Shown: piece after piece, positions 15,927 to 25,311 of the stretch
Layout: each line of letters opens with the position of its first letter
Numbering within the stretch: position 1 is the stretch's first letter
Assembly: GCF_019749255.1 (NCBI RefSeq)
Contig: NZ_JACWFH010000017.1
Location: forward strand, 1 to 64,000
DNA from: Mesobacillus maritimus
Lineage (GTDB): Bacteria > Bacillota > Bacilli > Bacillales > Cytobacillaceae
Direction: 5' to 3'
Length of the DNA stretch: 64,000 bases
Made by a program: the position numbers and the translations under genes
The notes under the pieces: generated by a model
The model's database searches: none
What the model saw: the letters and a program-made list of their open reading frames with translations, nothing else
Told to the model about the DNA's origin: nothing

Positions 15927-16521
15927 TATAGGTCTCCTTTACAACGGTTAATTAATATGAACAACTAATTTCACCATTTGTGTGTGGCCGAAACAAAATG
16001 GTCATGATGTAAGAGTGGCACAGTTTCAAAGAAAAATTAACCGACTACTATCCCTGAGGTCCGCTATAACCCTTATTGACGTAACCCACTTCCACTTACC
16101 CAAATGATTTCAGTGATTTTTTTCTTCTACACAAACTCTTTTTTGCTAATTCAAACACAATAAGTCTATTATATCGCACACGTTTAGTACAGGCAGCTTT
16201 CAACAATCATCTTTAGGCGTTGTCGCCATTAAGTTGTCCGTTAATGCCATTCGTAATAACTTGCTCTCGCTCTTTACTTTTTTATAATGCACACCAAACC
16301 CTTACTACGTACATATCTTAGCTGAATATGTTTCTAAGAGAATCTATGGAACTGTAGAATATAATGTGGTTGGTCAAAAATCTAGTGAAGTGGATGGTTC
16401 GTCCAAAGTAGCTATTAGCTTATAATATATTGTATGAATCATGACCTGCAAATTAATGCCTAAGCAAGTACCTACAGGTAGATTATAAATAAGTGATGAT
16501 TGCTAAAGGAGTTGACTTGAT
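15927..16521. other. Intergenic stretch without recognised gene
   Basis: This ~595-bp stretch is AT-rich. An open 45-codon segment on the plus strand (16288-16425, containing GTVEYNVVGQKSSEVDG) looks protein-like but has no start or ribosome binding site, so I leave it as a possible remnant. I see no RNA gene or clear terminator. Confidence 0.4.
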
Positions 16522-16962
16522 ATGACATGGACAGTTGCTATTACAATAGCTATTGGGGTTATTCTTAAAATGATTATGAGTCCACCAAGTTTGGTTGTAG
16601 ACTGGCTTACTAGTAAATTTTCACTGCACCCAAAACTTAATTCAAAAGATGTGACGGTAACATTTAACGGAAATCTATTAGAAGAGAAAGCTAGCATGAG
16701 GATTACTGACTATTTTAATGAGGCTACCTTTCTAAAAAAGTATTACATATATCCAGGCAATGAAAATTTATTTTTACATCCTGGCACTAATGTTACCCCC
16801 ATTGTCATCCACTCAAAAAATGGTAACAAAGATGTTAATTTCTTTGTTTTTAGTTACGATGATCATGTTGATGTGGTCAAGCAGCGCGGAAAAAAAGTGG
16901 TTGCTTATCGTCTTAGATCGGACCATCTACAAAATTACGCCACATCAGAGAAGGTAGTATAA
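16522..16962 (+). CDS. YfmQ family protein
   Basis: This is a 146-residue protein with an N-terminal hydrophobic helix (about 3-20), then SPPSLVVDWLTSKF and a soluble domain (VTVTFNGNLLEE; YYIYPGNENLFLHPG). The pattern matches my memory of the Bacillus YfmQ family, whose function is unknown. Start ATG behind AAAGGAG. Confidence 0.6.
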   Translation: MTWTVAITIAIGVILKMIMSPPSLVVDWLTSKFSLHPKLNSKDVTVTFNGNLLEEKASMRITDYFNEATFLKKYYIYPGNENLFLHPGTNVTPIVIHSKNGNKDVNFFVFSYDDHVDVVKQRGKKVVAYRLRSDHLQNYATSEKVV

Positions 16963-17028
16963 CTAGAATGAAGTATTAGAGTTTATGAGATAGACAGATC
17001 ATTTCTTACTGATAAGGATGGGCGGAGT

Positions 17029-18255
17029 ATGATGAATAAAAAAACATGGAATCTACATTTTCTAAAGGATTTAAATCATAGGAATAGTACATCAGGGCTG
17101 GTGGCTGCTATATTCGTTATATCAGGGCCATGCGCCCTCATATTAGAAGCGTCTTCAAATGGAAATTTCACTTTAACACAGACCATTATGTGGGTATTTT
17201 CAGTCTATGTTATTGGAGGTTTATTTGGTATTATACTTCCTCTTTATTACCGGATTCCCATCGTTGGCGGGCATACTCTTACCGGAGTTGCCTTCCTAGC
17301 TACAATGACAGCCCAATTCACTTTTAATGAATTAATTGGTTCCTATATTGTGTCAGGTATATTCGTATTGCTTATTGGATCATTGGGGGTATTCTCCCGT
17401 TTAATAAAATTGGTTCCAAAAGAAATTATTTCTGCCATGCTCTCTGGAATGATTACTCATTATATGATGAATTTCATATTATCAGTAACCGAACTATTGG
17501 TGGTTGGTACCATTTCATTACTTATGTATCTAATACTTACTAAGCGGAAAACAAAAATCCCCCCTGTTCTTGCAGCAATTTTAACAGGGTTTATTGTATT
17601 ACTATTAATGGGGTTAGTAAATTCAAGTGATGCGTTGGTGTCACCCTTTTTCATGCCTGAAATGCAACTACCTGAAATCAATTTATTGAGCATCCTATCT
17701 GTCTCAATTCCTCTGGCAATTCTTATTTTAAGCAATGACATTGCCGTTGCGGTTAGTGCATTAGAACAAAATAAGTACCCTACACCTATAGGTCGAATAT
17801 TGACCTCTAGCGGGTTATTTTCTATCATAACGAGCTTCTTTGGAGGACAATCAGCCAACATTGCCGGAATGGCAACCGTTATTTGTTCTGGTGAGGAAGC
17901 TGGACCAAAGGAAAAAAGGTATATGGGAGCAGTTGTTACAGGTGTTTTGCTTCTCATTTTCGGTTTGTTTTCTTGGAAGCTTATTCCTTTTATACAAGCT
18001 TTACCCTCTGAGTTTATTTCGATCATTGTTGGGTTCTCCCTTATAGGTGTATTTGGGAATAGCTTGTATCAGGGTTTTTCAAATCCATCGATGAAGATTA
18101 GTGCATCATTTGCCTTTATGATTGCCCTATCCAACATTTCCATTTTAAATATAAGTGCTCCTGTTTGGGCCTTATTAGTTGGTACGGTCATTGCTAATTA
18201 TGTCGAAAATGACTCAAACAGAACATTAATGAAAGGTGAAAAGGAAACAGCCTAG
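17029..18255 (+). CDS. BenE-family benzoate/H+ symporter-like transporter
   Basis: This is a 408-residue integral membrane protein with about 12 helices. FVISGPCALILEA near residue 25, YRIPIVGGHTLTGVAFLAT near 75-93 and FFGGQSANIAGMATVICSGEEAGP near 270 match the BenE (benzoate membrane transport) family, related to nucleobase permeases. There is no benzoate catabolic gene nearby, so the substrate is open. ATG ATG follows GGCGGAG. The next gene is convergent. Confidence 0.75.
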   Translation: MMNKKTWNLHFLKDLNHRNSTSGLVAAIFVISGPCALILEASSNGNFTLTQTIMWVFSVYVIGGLFGIILPLYYRIPIVGGHTLTGVAFLATMTAQFTFNELIGSYIVSGIFVLLIGSLGVFSRLIKLVPKEIISAMLSGMITHYMMNFILSVTELLVVGTISLLMYLILTKRKTKIPPVLAAILTGFIVLLLMGLVNSSDALVSPFFMPEMQLPEINLLSILSVSIPLAILILSNDIAVAVSALEQNKYPTPIGRILTSSGLFSIITSFFGGQSANIAGMATVICSGEEAGPKEKRYMGAVVTGVLLLIFGLFSWKLIPFIQALPSEFISIIVGFSLIGVFGNSLYQGFSNPSMKISASFAFMIALSNISILNISAPVWALLVGTVIANYVENDSNRTLMKGEKETA

Positions 18256-18379
18256 TTTGATAGGATACGATATAACCTGGGGTTTTTGAAGAATTCAACC
18301 TAGAGCCCTTTCCTTATCCTACGGTCAATCGTGTCCCAATTTATAAAAAGGCTGCAAACATGTAAATAATCACAAATAC

Positions 18380-18428
18380 AAAGCAAAAAGAAATCACACA
18401 AATTTCTTGGATGCTTTCTTTTTGCTTT
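18380..18428. terminator. Convergent terminator
   Basis: AAAGCAAAAAGAAA (18380-18393) pairs with TTTCTTTTTGCTTT (18415-18428). It lies between the transporter and MocR genes, which face each other. Confidence 0.6.
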
Positions 18429-18453
18429 ATTAAGTCAATGATCCTTCACTGTA

Positions 18454-19884
18454 TTAGATTGCATTAAATGCTTCGCTGAAAAGCAAAATCCCCTCATTTA
18501 TATTTTCTTCATTTTCTCTTGAAAAGGTAAATCGTACATACCCCTCCTTGGAACCGAGAGTTGAACCTGGAACGTATATGACCCCTCTTTTTAAAGATTC
18601 TTCTAATAACTGCGCTTCATTATATTTCTTAAGTAGTCTACACCATAAGTGTATGCCTCCTTCAGGTACGTTAAATTCTACCTTTCCATTTAAATGAGAA
18701 TGTAAACTTTTGACTATTTGGTCCCTTCTCTGTTCAAGACGTATGACCAAATTTTTAATATGAGCATCAAAATAGTTATGATCCAAGAAATCATTCGCTA
18801 CCCATTGTGTAAAACTTGCATGTCCAAAATCCACTTGTTGCTTGGCATCGGATAGTCTTTCTATGACTGGCTTTGGACCGATAATCCACCCAATCCGTAA
18901 TCCAGAGGCGACGATTTTGGATAATGAACTAATATATAAGACATTCCCGTGATGATCGATAGATTTTAGAGGAGAAGCATTTTCCCCCTTAAAAGAAGTT
19001 AAACTGTATGGATCATCCTCGACAACTGGAATCCCATGCTCCGATGAAATCTCCAATATTTTTTTTCGACGTTCTTTATGAAGAAATGCTCCAGTTGGAT
19101 TCTGATAAGCAGGATTTAGAAAGATCATCTTTATTCGATGTTTTTTATGCAATGAAAGTAAATCATCTGGATTTATTCCATTTTTATCTATAGGAAGGAA
19201 ATATGGCCTTATCCCAGCAGATTTGAACACCGGGAGACTATAATGGTAGGAAGGTTCTTCTAATGCAATCGAATCCCCGGGTTTTAAAAGACATTGAACG
19301 ACAAGATGCAGAGCTTGTTGTGCACCGGAAGTAATCAGAATCGAAGATGGACTTGTCTCAATCCCTCGATACTTTCTAACATGCTCTGTGATTGTTTTCC
19401 TTAAAATCTCATTCCCCTGTGGATGGTCATACCCCAGGCTCCCTGTAAAGGATCTCGTTGATGTAATCTCTGAAAATGAATGCAATGGAAATAAATCCTC
19501 AGACAGTTCTCCGCTAGCCAAATTAATTAGTTTATGAGATTCCGTTTCTTTTCGAATTCTTTGCATGACCGGTAAATTTGGCAAGAAGGACCCCGCTTCA
19601 ATATACCGATTCCAACTAGGAACACGCTTTCTAGTTATCCCCCATATATCCTTGCTAATAGTTGTTCCACTTCCTCTTTTTCTTTCGATAAGTCCATTTG
19701 ATTCGAGTTCGTCATATGCCGCAACAACTGTACTCCGATTTATATTAAACTCATTTGCTAATTGCCTTTCAGAGGGCAATGGTTTATCTGGAGGAAATGT
19801 CCCATCCGCTATCCCGTTTTCTATGTATTCGGCAAGTTGCTTATAAATGGCTTTTTTGACTTTCCTTTCTGGTTTCCAATCCAT
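18454..19884 (-). CDS. MocR/GabR-type PLP-dependent transcriptional regulator
   Basis: This is a 476-residue fusion of an N-terminal GntR winged helix (PLPSERQLANEFNINRSTVV, about 39-58; LIERKRGSGTTI) to a class I aminotransferase-like domain. The PLP lysine lies in YISSLSKIVASGLRIGWI near residue 325, and the ring-stacking segment is FLNPAYQNPTGAF. Such proteins sense PLP and amino compounds and control adjacent genes, but the neighbours here are convergent or unrelated. It may act mainly on itself. The palindrome at 19917-19931 is a candidate site. Confidence 0.88.
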   Translation of the reverse strand: MDWKPERKVKKAIYKQLAEYIENGIADGTFPPDKPLPSERQLANEFNINRSTVVAAYDELESNGLIERKRGSGTTISKDIWGITRKRVPSWNRYIEAGSFLPNLPVMQRIRKETESHKLINLASGELSEDLFPLHSFSEITSTRSFTGSLGYDHPQGNEILRKTITEHVRKYRGIETSPSSILITSGAQQALHLVVQCLLKPGDSIALEEPSYHYSLPVFKSAGIRPYFLPIDKNGINPDDLLSLHKKHRIKMIFLNPAYQNPTGAFLHKERRKKILEISSEHGIPVVEDDPYSLTSFKGENASPLKSIDHHGNVLYISSLSKIVASGLRIGWIIGPKPVIERLSDAKQQVDFGHASFTQWVANDFLDHNYFDAHIKNLVIRLEQRRDQIVKSLHSHLNGKVEFNVPEGGIHLWCRLLKKYNEAQLLEESLKRGVIYVPGSTLGSKEGYVRFTFSRENEENINEGILLFSEAFNAI

Positions 19885-19916
19885 GAAACTGCACCCTTTA
19901 ATTTTTTATTTTGAGA

Positions 19917-19931
19917 TATACTTCAAGTATA
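19917..19931. promoter_or_regulatory. Palindrome upstream of the MocR gene
   Basis: TATACTTCAAGTATA is a perfect palindrome with one central base, 33 bp before the mocR-like start. It is a candidate autoregulatory operator. Confidence 0.45.
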
Positions 19932-19970
19932 ATCCATTTTAATTGATGAATATCTTTTTTAACGAAAATA

Positions 19971-19996
19971 ACCTATCATCACAAATGACGATAGGT
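19971..19996 (-). terminator. Terminator of the 64-residue membrane protein gene
   Basis: On the minus strand ACCTATCGTCA pairs with TGATGATAGGT (one mismatch) and is followed by TATTTTCG. Confidence 0.65.
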
Positions 19997-20004
19997 ATAT
20001 AGGA

Positions 20005-20199
20005 TTAAGCAAACAATCTAATATATATTCCAACCGCAATAAGTGACAGGGTGATTACGATGAGATAAATGTAAGAGAGGTTCGTAACGTTTCGTTTTGT
20101 AGATTTACTATATCCGTCATCACCTTTACCCGATAGTAAAAGAGTAAATATAAATGCTATTACAATAATGATTAGAACTAAAATAATTGCTAGACTCAT
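20005..20199 (-). CDS. Small two-TM membrane protein
   Basis: This is a 64-residue protein with two hydrophobic helices (2-23 and 43-62) and a charged central loop (GKGDDGYSKSTKRN). The start ATG follows AAGAGGTG. A terminator lies directly downstream, so it is probably a one-gene unit. No family recognised. Confidence 0.6.
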   Translation of the reverse strand: MSLAIILVLIIIVIAFIFTLLLSGKGDDGYSKSTKRNVTNLSYIYLIVITLSLIAVGIYIRLFA

Positions 20200-20365
20200 A
20201 TGGGCACCTCTTGCTCTTTATATAGATAAACTTATTCATATCATTTGAGTGAAAACCTTTTTAACACATTTATTATATTATATAAGTCAGCTTCTTTACC
20301 CATCCACTTAACTCATTAAAAGACCATCCATTTTTTTATAATGCTTAAATAAATCAAAAAAAACT

Positions 20366-20401
20366 AGGCACGTGGAAAATACACTCTTTTTCCACATGCC
20401 T
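20366..20401 (-). terminator. Terminator after the DUF1569 gene
   Basis: A 14-bp stem with one mismatch (AGGCACGTGGAAAA against TTTTCCACATGCCT) is followed by TAGTTTTTTTT on the minus strand. Confidence 0.8.
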
Positions 20402-20526
20402 TGTTTAAGGCATATTCTAGAGATTTTCTAGTGATCCCCTTTCATCTAGTCATCATAAAAAATCATATTGCATTTAATACTTAAGTGTTTAAACGTTCTA
20501 TTCAAGAATGATTTAAGGTGCGTTAA

Positions 20527-20976
20527 CTAAACTCCAAACTGTTTTAGATGGTGGTCTAGATGCTTGTAGATTCCTTTCCCCCACTGTTCGGGGGTGAGTT
20601 TTCCGAAAAAAGGGTGTGGATGAACTGTACAAGAATCCGCTCCGTTTTTTTGAAAGGTTTTGATTTTTTTCTTCAGTTTTTCTCTTTCAATTTCAAAATC
20701 TCGTTTATCTGTTATTAAAATAGTTGGGATGGTGGACATATTATGTGCTAATGGCTTTTCATTAAAAAAAATGGATTTGGCAAATCTACCTACTAATATC
20801 CCTAACAAACTTCTACGGGGTGAAGAATATCCCATAGCAATATCTTGGAAAGATGAGCAATGAGCTAACATTTGACCGACACTCATTTTGCCCCATTTTG
20901 GTTGTGAATTTTCGGTTAAGTTTTCGATGCGTTTCAATATTTCCTCAGTATACATAATCTCAAAAATGTTATTCAT
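20527..20976 (-). CDS. DUF1569 domain protein (DinB/YfiT-like fold)
   Basis: This is a 149-residue protein of the four-helix DinB-like superfamily. The helix QPKWGKMSVGQMLAHCSSFQ, the FFGKLTPEQWGKGIYKHLDHHLKQFG segment (about 122-148) and its final HLDHHL are the conserved DUF1569 features. His residues at the two sites could bind a metal. Function unknown. The start is behind a GAGGGAG site. Confidence 0.8.
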   Translation of the reverse strand: MNNIFEIMYTEEILKRIENLTENSQPKWGKMSVGQMLAHCSSFQDIAMGYSSPRRSLLGILVGRFAKSIFFNEKPLAHNMSTIPTILITDKRDFEIEREKLKKKIKTFQKNGADSCTVHPHPFFGKLTPEQWGKGIYKHLDHHLKQFGV

Positions 20977-21110
20977 TAGAATAACTCCCTCTTTTTTGAT
21001 TTAGATCCACTAAATTACTTAGTTATTTACTATAATTCCACTGGACATTCAATTATCCTTTTTAGCTACGTTGAAACCGTCACTTATAACTAATCTGGAA
21101 AGGGAAATTT

Positions 21111-21194
21111 ATGAAGGAAGGATTTTATTATCTAGAGGAAATTTCAATGGTAGACTACAGGAATACAGTAAAGGAAGCACTGAAAGTAGGATGA
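21111..21194 (+). CDS. 27-residue ORF before the Imm74-like gene
   Basis: This short ORF has ATG behind GGAAAGGGA and ends four bases before the next start codon, so the pair would be translationally coupled. The peptide (YLEEISMVDYRNTVKEAL in the middle) is hydrophilic and unidentified. It could be a leader or the remnant of an upstream toxin gene. Confidence 0.35.
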   Translation: MKEGFYYLEEISMVDYRNTVKEALKVG

Positions 21195-21198
21195 ATCC

Positions 21199-21438
21199 AT
21201 GAAAATAACTAAATTTGAAGGTACATCTAGTTACATAAAAGTTACTATTAATGATAATAGAATAGTAAAAATTCAAGGGGAATTTCTTGTGGGTGGTTTT
21301 TGCGCTTACAGGGATACAATCAACCATTGGGAACCACCTTATGATGATGTAGTAATGGATGACAAGATTAAGGATGAACAGAAAAACCCACACAAAAAGC
21401 CAACAGTTTTAGCACTGTTGACTCCTTATGATAGGTGA
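21199..21438 (+). CDS. Imm74-like immunity protein, probably C-terminally altered
   Basis: This is a 79-residue protein. The first ~55 residues (ITKFEGTSSYIKVTINDNR; GFCAYRDTINHWEPPYDD) resemble the Imm74 immunity family of polymorphic toxin systems, which has a conserved F.AY...I..WEPPY pattern. The last ~22 residues look unlike a family C-terminus and read into a hairpin (CAACAGT against ACTGTTG, 21400-21419), suggesting a frameshift or truncation. No toxin gene is adjacent. It is an orphan. Confidence 0.5.
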   Translation: MKITKFEGTSSYIKVTINDNRIVKIQGEFLVGGFCAYRDTINHWEPPYDDVVMDDKIKDEQKNPHKKPTVLALLTPYDR

Positions 21439-21442
21439 AAAA

Positions 21443-22543
21443 TTAGTATTTACTTAATTCCTTCATTGGTGTTTGGATGATGACTGGGTTCTTCTTAGGA
21501 TCAAGCCATCTCATTATTTTGAGAACATTCGCTTCGGATGTTCCTGTACATCCCAGCGTGTAACTACTAGAGATATGGAAGAAGATTGCACTTCCTTTAC
21601 CTGGAACTCGTTTTGTGTTGTAGTTAATCACAAAGCCATATTTATATGCAGGAACATTCATGTTCTCCGCACTCTTCCATTGCCGTGCTGTTTTCCTTCT
21701 AGACTGCCAAGTGTTGTACAGCTTAGATGTTGAATCATCTACCCAAACATCATCACTGGTAATTTTTCGGTAGCTTAGTTTTGTACCAGGATTTGTTTTT
21801 GTTCCAAACGCTTGGCCAATGGAATATTTCCCTTGAGGTGACTTTTTGCCGCCTTCACTCATGTTCGAAGTAAGTCCGTACTTGCCTATATAACCTGGTA
21901 CGGATAGAACAAGCTTCCACTTTCCTTTAGAATCTTTCTCATACGTTTGAATGGTTGCATTGCTTGTGCTTGTACCATTCGTTGTTACAAGAATTAGTTG
22001 TTTGTTATTTCCTACTGTTTTTAAGCCTTCTGCATAGTTTTTAGGAGCAGCAGGTTTGGTAGAAGTTAAATACTTACTAGAAACATAACCCGTCTTACTC
22101 CCATATTTCACTTTGTACCACGAATCTGATTTCGACACATACGTGACGGCTTTGCCTTTAGGAATCGTGGTTATGACTTTATGGTTCGCAGAGGCACCAG
22201 CCCTCATGTTCAACGCACTCGTTGTATAGTAAGTGGTAACCGAAGTAGCTTGCACTTTCTTCAAATATTTTGAACTAGCATAACCCGTTTTGCTACCATA
22301 CTTTACTTTGTACCATGAACCAGACTTGGAAACATACGTAACGGTCTTCCCTTTAGGAATTGTAGTAATCGCTTTATGCTTTGTAGAAGCACCGGTCCTC
22401 AAGTTCAAAGTAGCACTTGTTTTGTATTGCGTGGTTGCTGCCTCAGCTTTTGGATCAGCGACTATTTCTTGACTCATACCAAGTGAAGCAATTAGGATTA
22501 AACACATTAAAACCTTTATAACTAGACTTTTTCCAATCTTCAT
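21443..22543 (-). CDS. Secreted L,D-transpeptidase-like protein with two SH3b domains
   Basis: This is a 366-residue exported cell-wall protein. A signal peptide (about 1-35) is followed by two bacterial SH3 domains (about 37-95 and 103-160, each with LNLRTGAS/LNMRAGAS, IPKGK and YVSKSxSWYKVKYGSKTGYxSSKYL). A YkuD-like catalytic domain follows, with the His and Cys in FFHISSSYTLGCTG (about 325-338) and RWLDPKKNPVIIQTP at the end. SH3b domains probably bind peptidoglycan. The enzyme may cross-link or trim peptide stems. The two SH3b copies are nearly identical, a recent duplication. Confidence 0.85.
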   Translation of the reverse strand: MKIGKSLVIKVLMCLILIASLGMSQEIVADPKAEAATTQYKTSATLNLRTGASTKHKAITTIPKGKTVTYVSKSGSWYKVKYGSKTGYASSKYLKKVQATSVTTYYTTSALNMRAGASANHKVITTIPKGKAVTYVSKSDSWYKVKYGSKTGYVSSKYLTSTKPAAPKNYAEGLKTVGNNKQLILVTTNGTSTSNATIQTYEKDSKGKWKLVLSVPGYIGKYGLTSNMSEGGKKSPQGKYSIGQAFGTKTNPGTKLSYRKITSDDVWVDDSTSKLYNTWQSRRKTARQWKSAENMNVPAYKYGFVINYNTKRVPGKGSAIFFHISSSYTLGCTGTSEANVLKIMRWLDPKKNPVIIQTPMKELSKY

Positions 22544-22759
22544 TTTCTACCCTCACCCTGTTAAGTCATCGTGACCTAACTTATATATGTATATTTTTCC
22601 CATTATTCTATTAAAATTTTATACTACTATTTCCAATAGTCAACCGTTATTTGGAAATTGCGAATACATCTGCAAATTTTTTTCATGCTCACCAAACTCA
22701 TTCTAGTTACATATTATGTGCCTAGAAGTTTAGTTTTTCACAATACGAGGTGAGCAAAA

Positions 22760-23386
22760 ATGGTTTCGTACATGGATTATACATCTCCATCAACTCAATT
22801 CACGTTTGACTTGAATACCAGCACATTGTTCAAAAAAGACCAACAAAATTATATTAATGTACTAGGGATTAAACAATTGAATACACTTGAAAATGTGTCT
22901 TTGCTGGACATTTTTCTCAGTAGAAATAATGTGGTTGAACCGCATTATCACCAAAACGCTGCTGAACTTGTTTATTGTATTTCAGGTTCTGCTACCGTAT
23001 CGATCCTAAATCCTTTTACAAAACAAATCCTGAATTACACAATTACCCCTGGGCAAGTGGCCAATGTTCCACAAGGTTGGTGGCATTATGAACTTGCTTT
23101 GGTCGACAACACTCATCTTTTGGCCATTTTTGATGCGCCAACTCCGCAAGTGATTTTAGGTTCTGATATTTTGAGATTCACCCCTACAAATATCATGGCA
23201 CATACCTATTGTCTTGACGAAAATCAATGGAAGCAAGCTATAGCACCTGTTAAACCATCAACCTATATAGGTCCATACAAAGATTGTAACAAAACAAAGG
23301 AAAAGGCCACTTACCAACAACCGCTTAATGCCCCACACTCCTACCCCACTCCATACATTCATCGTTATCAGCATTATTGGGGCTAG
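22760..23386 (+). CDS. Cupin domain protein (oxalate decarboxylase-like single cupin)
   Basis: This is a 208-residue single-cupin protein. Motif 1 is EPHYHQNAAELVYCISG (about 56-72) with the HxH and Glu metal ligands. Motif 2 is PGQVANVPQGWWHYE (about 97-111) with the fourth ligand His. The layout resembles one half of bicupin oxalate decarboxylases. A ~50-residue Pro/Tyr-rich tail (YPTPYIHRYQHYWG) follows, reminiscent of spore coat proteins. Start ATG behind GAGGTGAG. Substrate unknown. Confidence 0.75.
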   Translation: MVSYMDYTSPSTQFTFDLNTSTLFKKDQQNYINVLGIKQLNTLENVSLLDIFLSRNNVVEPHYHQNAAELVYCISGSATVSILNPFTKQILNYTITPGQVANVPQGWWHYELALVDNTHLLAIFDAPTPQVILGSDILRFTPTNIMAHTYCLDENQWKQAIAPVKPSTYIGPYKDCNKTKEKATYQQPLNAPHSYPTPYIHRYQHYWG

Positions 23387-23518
23387 AGATGAACAAACAA
23401 TATTTCAAGACATGGTGAACCATGTCTGTTTTAATTTCATCGATTGACTATTATTCTCCTATTCCCCTACAAAATCTGTGCCTCTACCGAAGGGTTCCCG
23501 GTCACTGGAATAATTACA

Positions 23519-23983
23519 CTAATAAAGGGTCATTTTTAGTCCCTCATGTGTCGCTTTAAAACCCAGACGCTCATAAAATCGCAAAGCATCTTTTCGTTTT
23601 TTATCTGTTGTAAGTTGAATTAAGTGACAACCACGCTTCTTTGCACGTTGGATTCCCCATTGTATTAGATCAGTTCCTACCCCTTTCCCACGTTCAGAGG
23701 ATCTTGTTCTCACTCCTTCAATCGTAGCTCGCCAACCTCCTTGATATGTAAGATAAGGTGTATAAGTTATTTGTTGTACCCCAACAATGTCGTTTCCCTT
23801 GCAAGCCACGATTAACTCATTATTTGGGTCAGCAGTAATAGCCTGGAATGCTTTTCGATAGCTTACTGGTAGAGGTTGTTCGTATTTCTCTCTTTTACTA
23901 CCTAAAGGATCATCAGCAATCATGGCTACAATCTTATCAAGATCTTGTTCTGTAGCGAGTCTAAAATTTAATTCTCTATCCAA
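23519..23983 (-). CDS. GNAT family N-acetyltransferase
   Basis: This 154-residue acetyltransferase has VRTRSSERGKGVGTDLIQWG (about 90-109) as the acetyl-CoA loop and KKRKDALRFYERLGFKATHEG near the end, a pattern common in Bacillus YvbK/PhnO-like acetyltransferases. Single gene. Substrate unknown. Confidence 0.82.
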   Translation of the reverse strand: MDRELNFRLATEQDLDKIVAMIADDPLGSKREKYEQPLPVSYRKAFQAITADPNNELIVACKGNDIVGVQQITYTPYLTYQGGWRATIEGVRTRSSERGKGVGTDLIQWGIQRAKKRGCHLIQLTTDKKRKDALRFYERLGFKATHEGLKMTLY

Positions 23984-24352
23984 AAAATCCCCCTCCTTGA
24001 AAACCGTAACTCAATTTATCACTTTTCTATTATAGTTCAAAAAATTTCATAAGTTGATTACCGATATATTATGAAAAAACATAAGTATTTCTTATAATTT
24101 ACTATTTATGCCCTTTCGTCCACTATCCTGCATTGTTCTCCTAAGTATAGAACTGCAAGTTAAACACACGGGATACCGAACCTATATAGTAAATAATTTA
24201 GGGGATTAAAAGTGGTTTAGAAGCCGCTCTCCTACCTCCGAAAGACCGCAATTTTTCCATTTTTCCTCCTTTGATTTGTACCTTTTATTTCCACAAATCA
24301 TATTATGGGTTGAAAACACAAAGATATTGAATTCTCCTGAGGAGGTAAGGGT

Positions 24353-25069
24353 ATGTATTATTATGGCGAGCCCCATTATTACGCTAATCCGTATTATCAA
24401 GTAAATCCGTATCAACCAACAGAAATGTATGATCCCAATCTACAAAATTATTTTGATGCGCCCCTTGATTACAATATGCGTCAAGTTGACCTAGGGACAC
24501 GTTGGGAAGTTGAAGAAGGTGGCTACAGAGGAGTTTGGACCCGGAGAGGAAACAGTAATGTCTTTGATGGGAGATGGACTCGGCAAGGAGCAACTCCGAT
24601 TACGGCTGTGTTGAGAATGACCGTACAGGATAACTTTGTTTGTATTTCACGGCGCAACAGCAGTGACGGAAACAATTGTCAATATGTAGGTCGAGTTGTC
24701 GGGAATCGTGTAACAGGAACGAATGTTTGTGACCGTGGAGGCGGCCCTTGGAGTGCAACCATCCAAAGAGGGCCACAAGCTCCTGACTTAGGCAGACGTT
24801 GGGATGTTCAAGAAGGTGCTTGGCGCGGAGTCTGGACCCGAAGAGGAAACAGCAATACGTTTGACGGTAGGTGGACTAGACAAGGAGCTACTCCTATTAC
24901 AGCTGTCTTAACGATGGAACAGAATGGAAATAATGTACGAATTCTCCGCAGAAACAGTAGCGACGGAAACAATTGTCAGTATACTGGAAGAATTCAAGGG
25001 AGAAATGCAAGCGGATCATTTACCTGTGATCAAGGTGGAGGGCAATGGTCAGCAAACATCCGTGGTTAA
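24353..25069 (+). CDS. Protein with a Tyr-rich N-terminus and two ~90-residue repeats
   Basis: This 238-residue hydrophilic protein has no signal peptide. Residues 1-40 are rich in Tyr, Pro and Asn. Two copies of one domain follow (about 49-140 and 146-238). Each has the order GVWTRRGNSN, FDGRWTRQGATPITAVL, a variable strand, RRNSSDGNNCQY, CD(R/Q)GGG and WSA. Copies are near-identical in their first third and diverge later. A beta-rich fold is likely. The composition suits a spore surface or coat protein, but that is inference. ATG behind GAGGAGG. Confidence 0.7.
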   Translation: MYYYGEPHYYANPYYQVNPYQPTEMYDPNLQNYFDAPLDYNMRQVDLGTRWEVEEGGYRGVWTRRGNSNVFDGRWTRQGATPITAVLRMTVQDNFVCISRRNSSDGNNCQYVGRVVGNRVTGTNVCDRGGGPWSATIQRGPQAPDLGRRWDVQEGAWRGVWTRRGNSNTFDGRWTRQGATPITAVLTMEQNGNNVRILRRNSSDGNNCQYTGRIQGRNASGSFTCDQGGGQWSANIRG

Positions 25070-25219
25070 CGAGCAAATTTACCATATGATTTAGCGAATG
25101 GACCTGTTTGGATGCTGAATTTGTCTCTAGGTGAAATAAACTTCATCCAATCGCTCATTTTCCAATTGTCCAACTAAAATTTGTAAAGCATGGTAAGACG
25201 CAAAATTTTCTATAACCCC

Positions 25220-25263
25220 AAAAGGCCTATCAAATTATTTACAATTTGATAGGCCTTTTTTTG
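25220..25263. terminator. Strong bidirectional terminator
   Basis: AAAAGGCCTATCAAATT pairs with AATTTGATAGGCCTTTT and is flanked by A and T tracts. It serves the repeat protein (plus) and the opuA operon (minus). Confidence 0.92.
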
Positions 25264-25311
25264 TTGTGATCTTTATGGCTTATATGTTCATTCAAAATGA
25301 AACTTCTCTTT

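Noticed and set aside
16288-16425. Forty-five-codon open stretch before yfmQ-like gene
   Set aside because: Protein-like composition but no start codon, ribosome binding site or recognisable family. Noted only in the intergenic entry.
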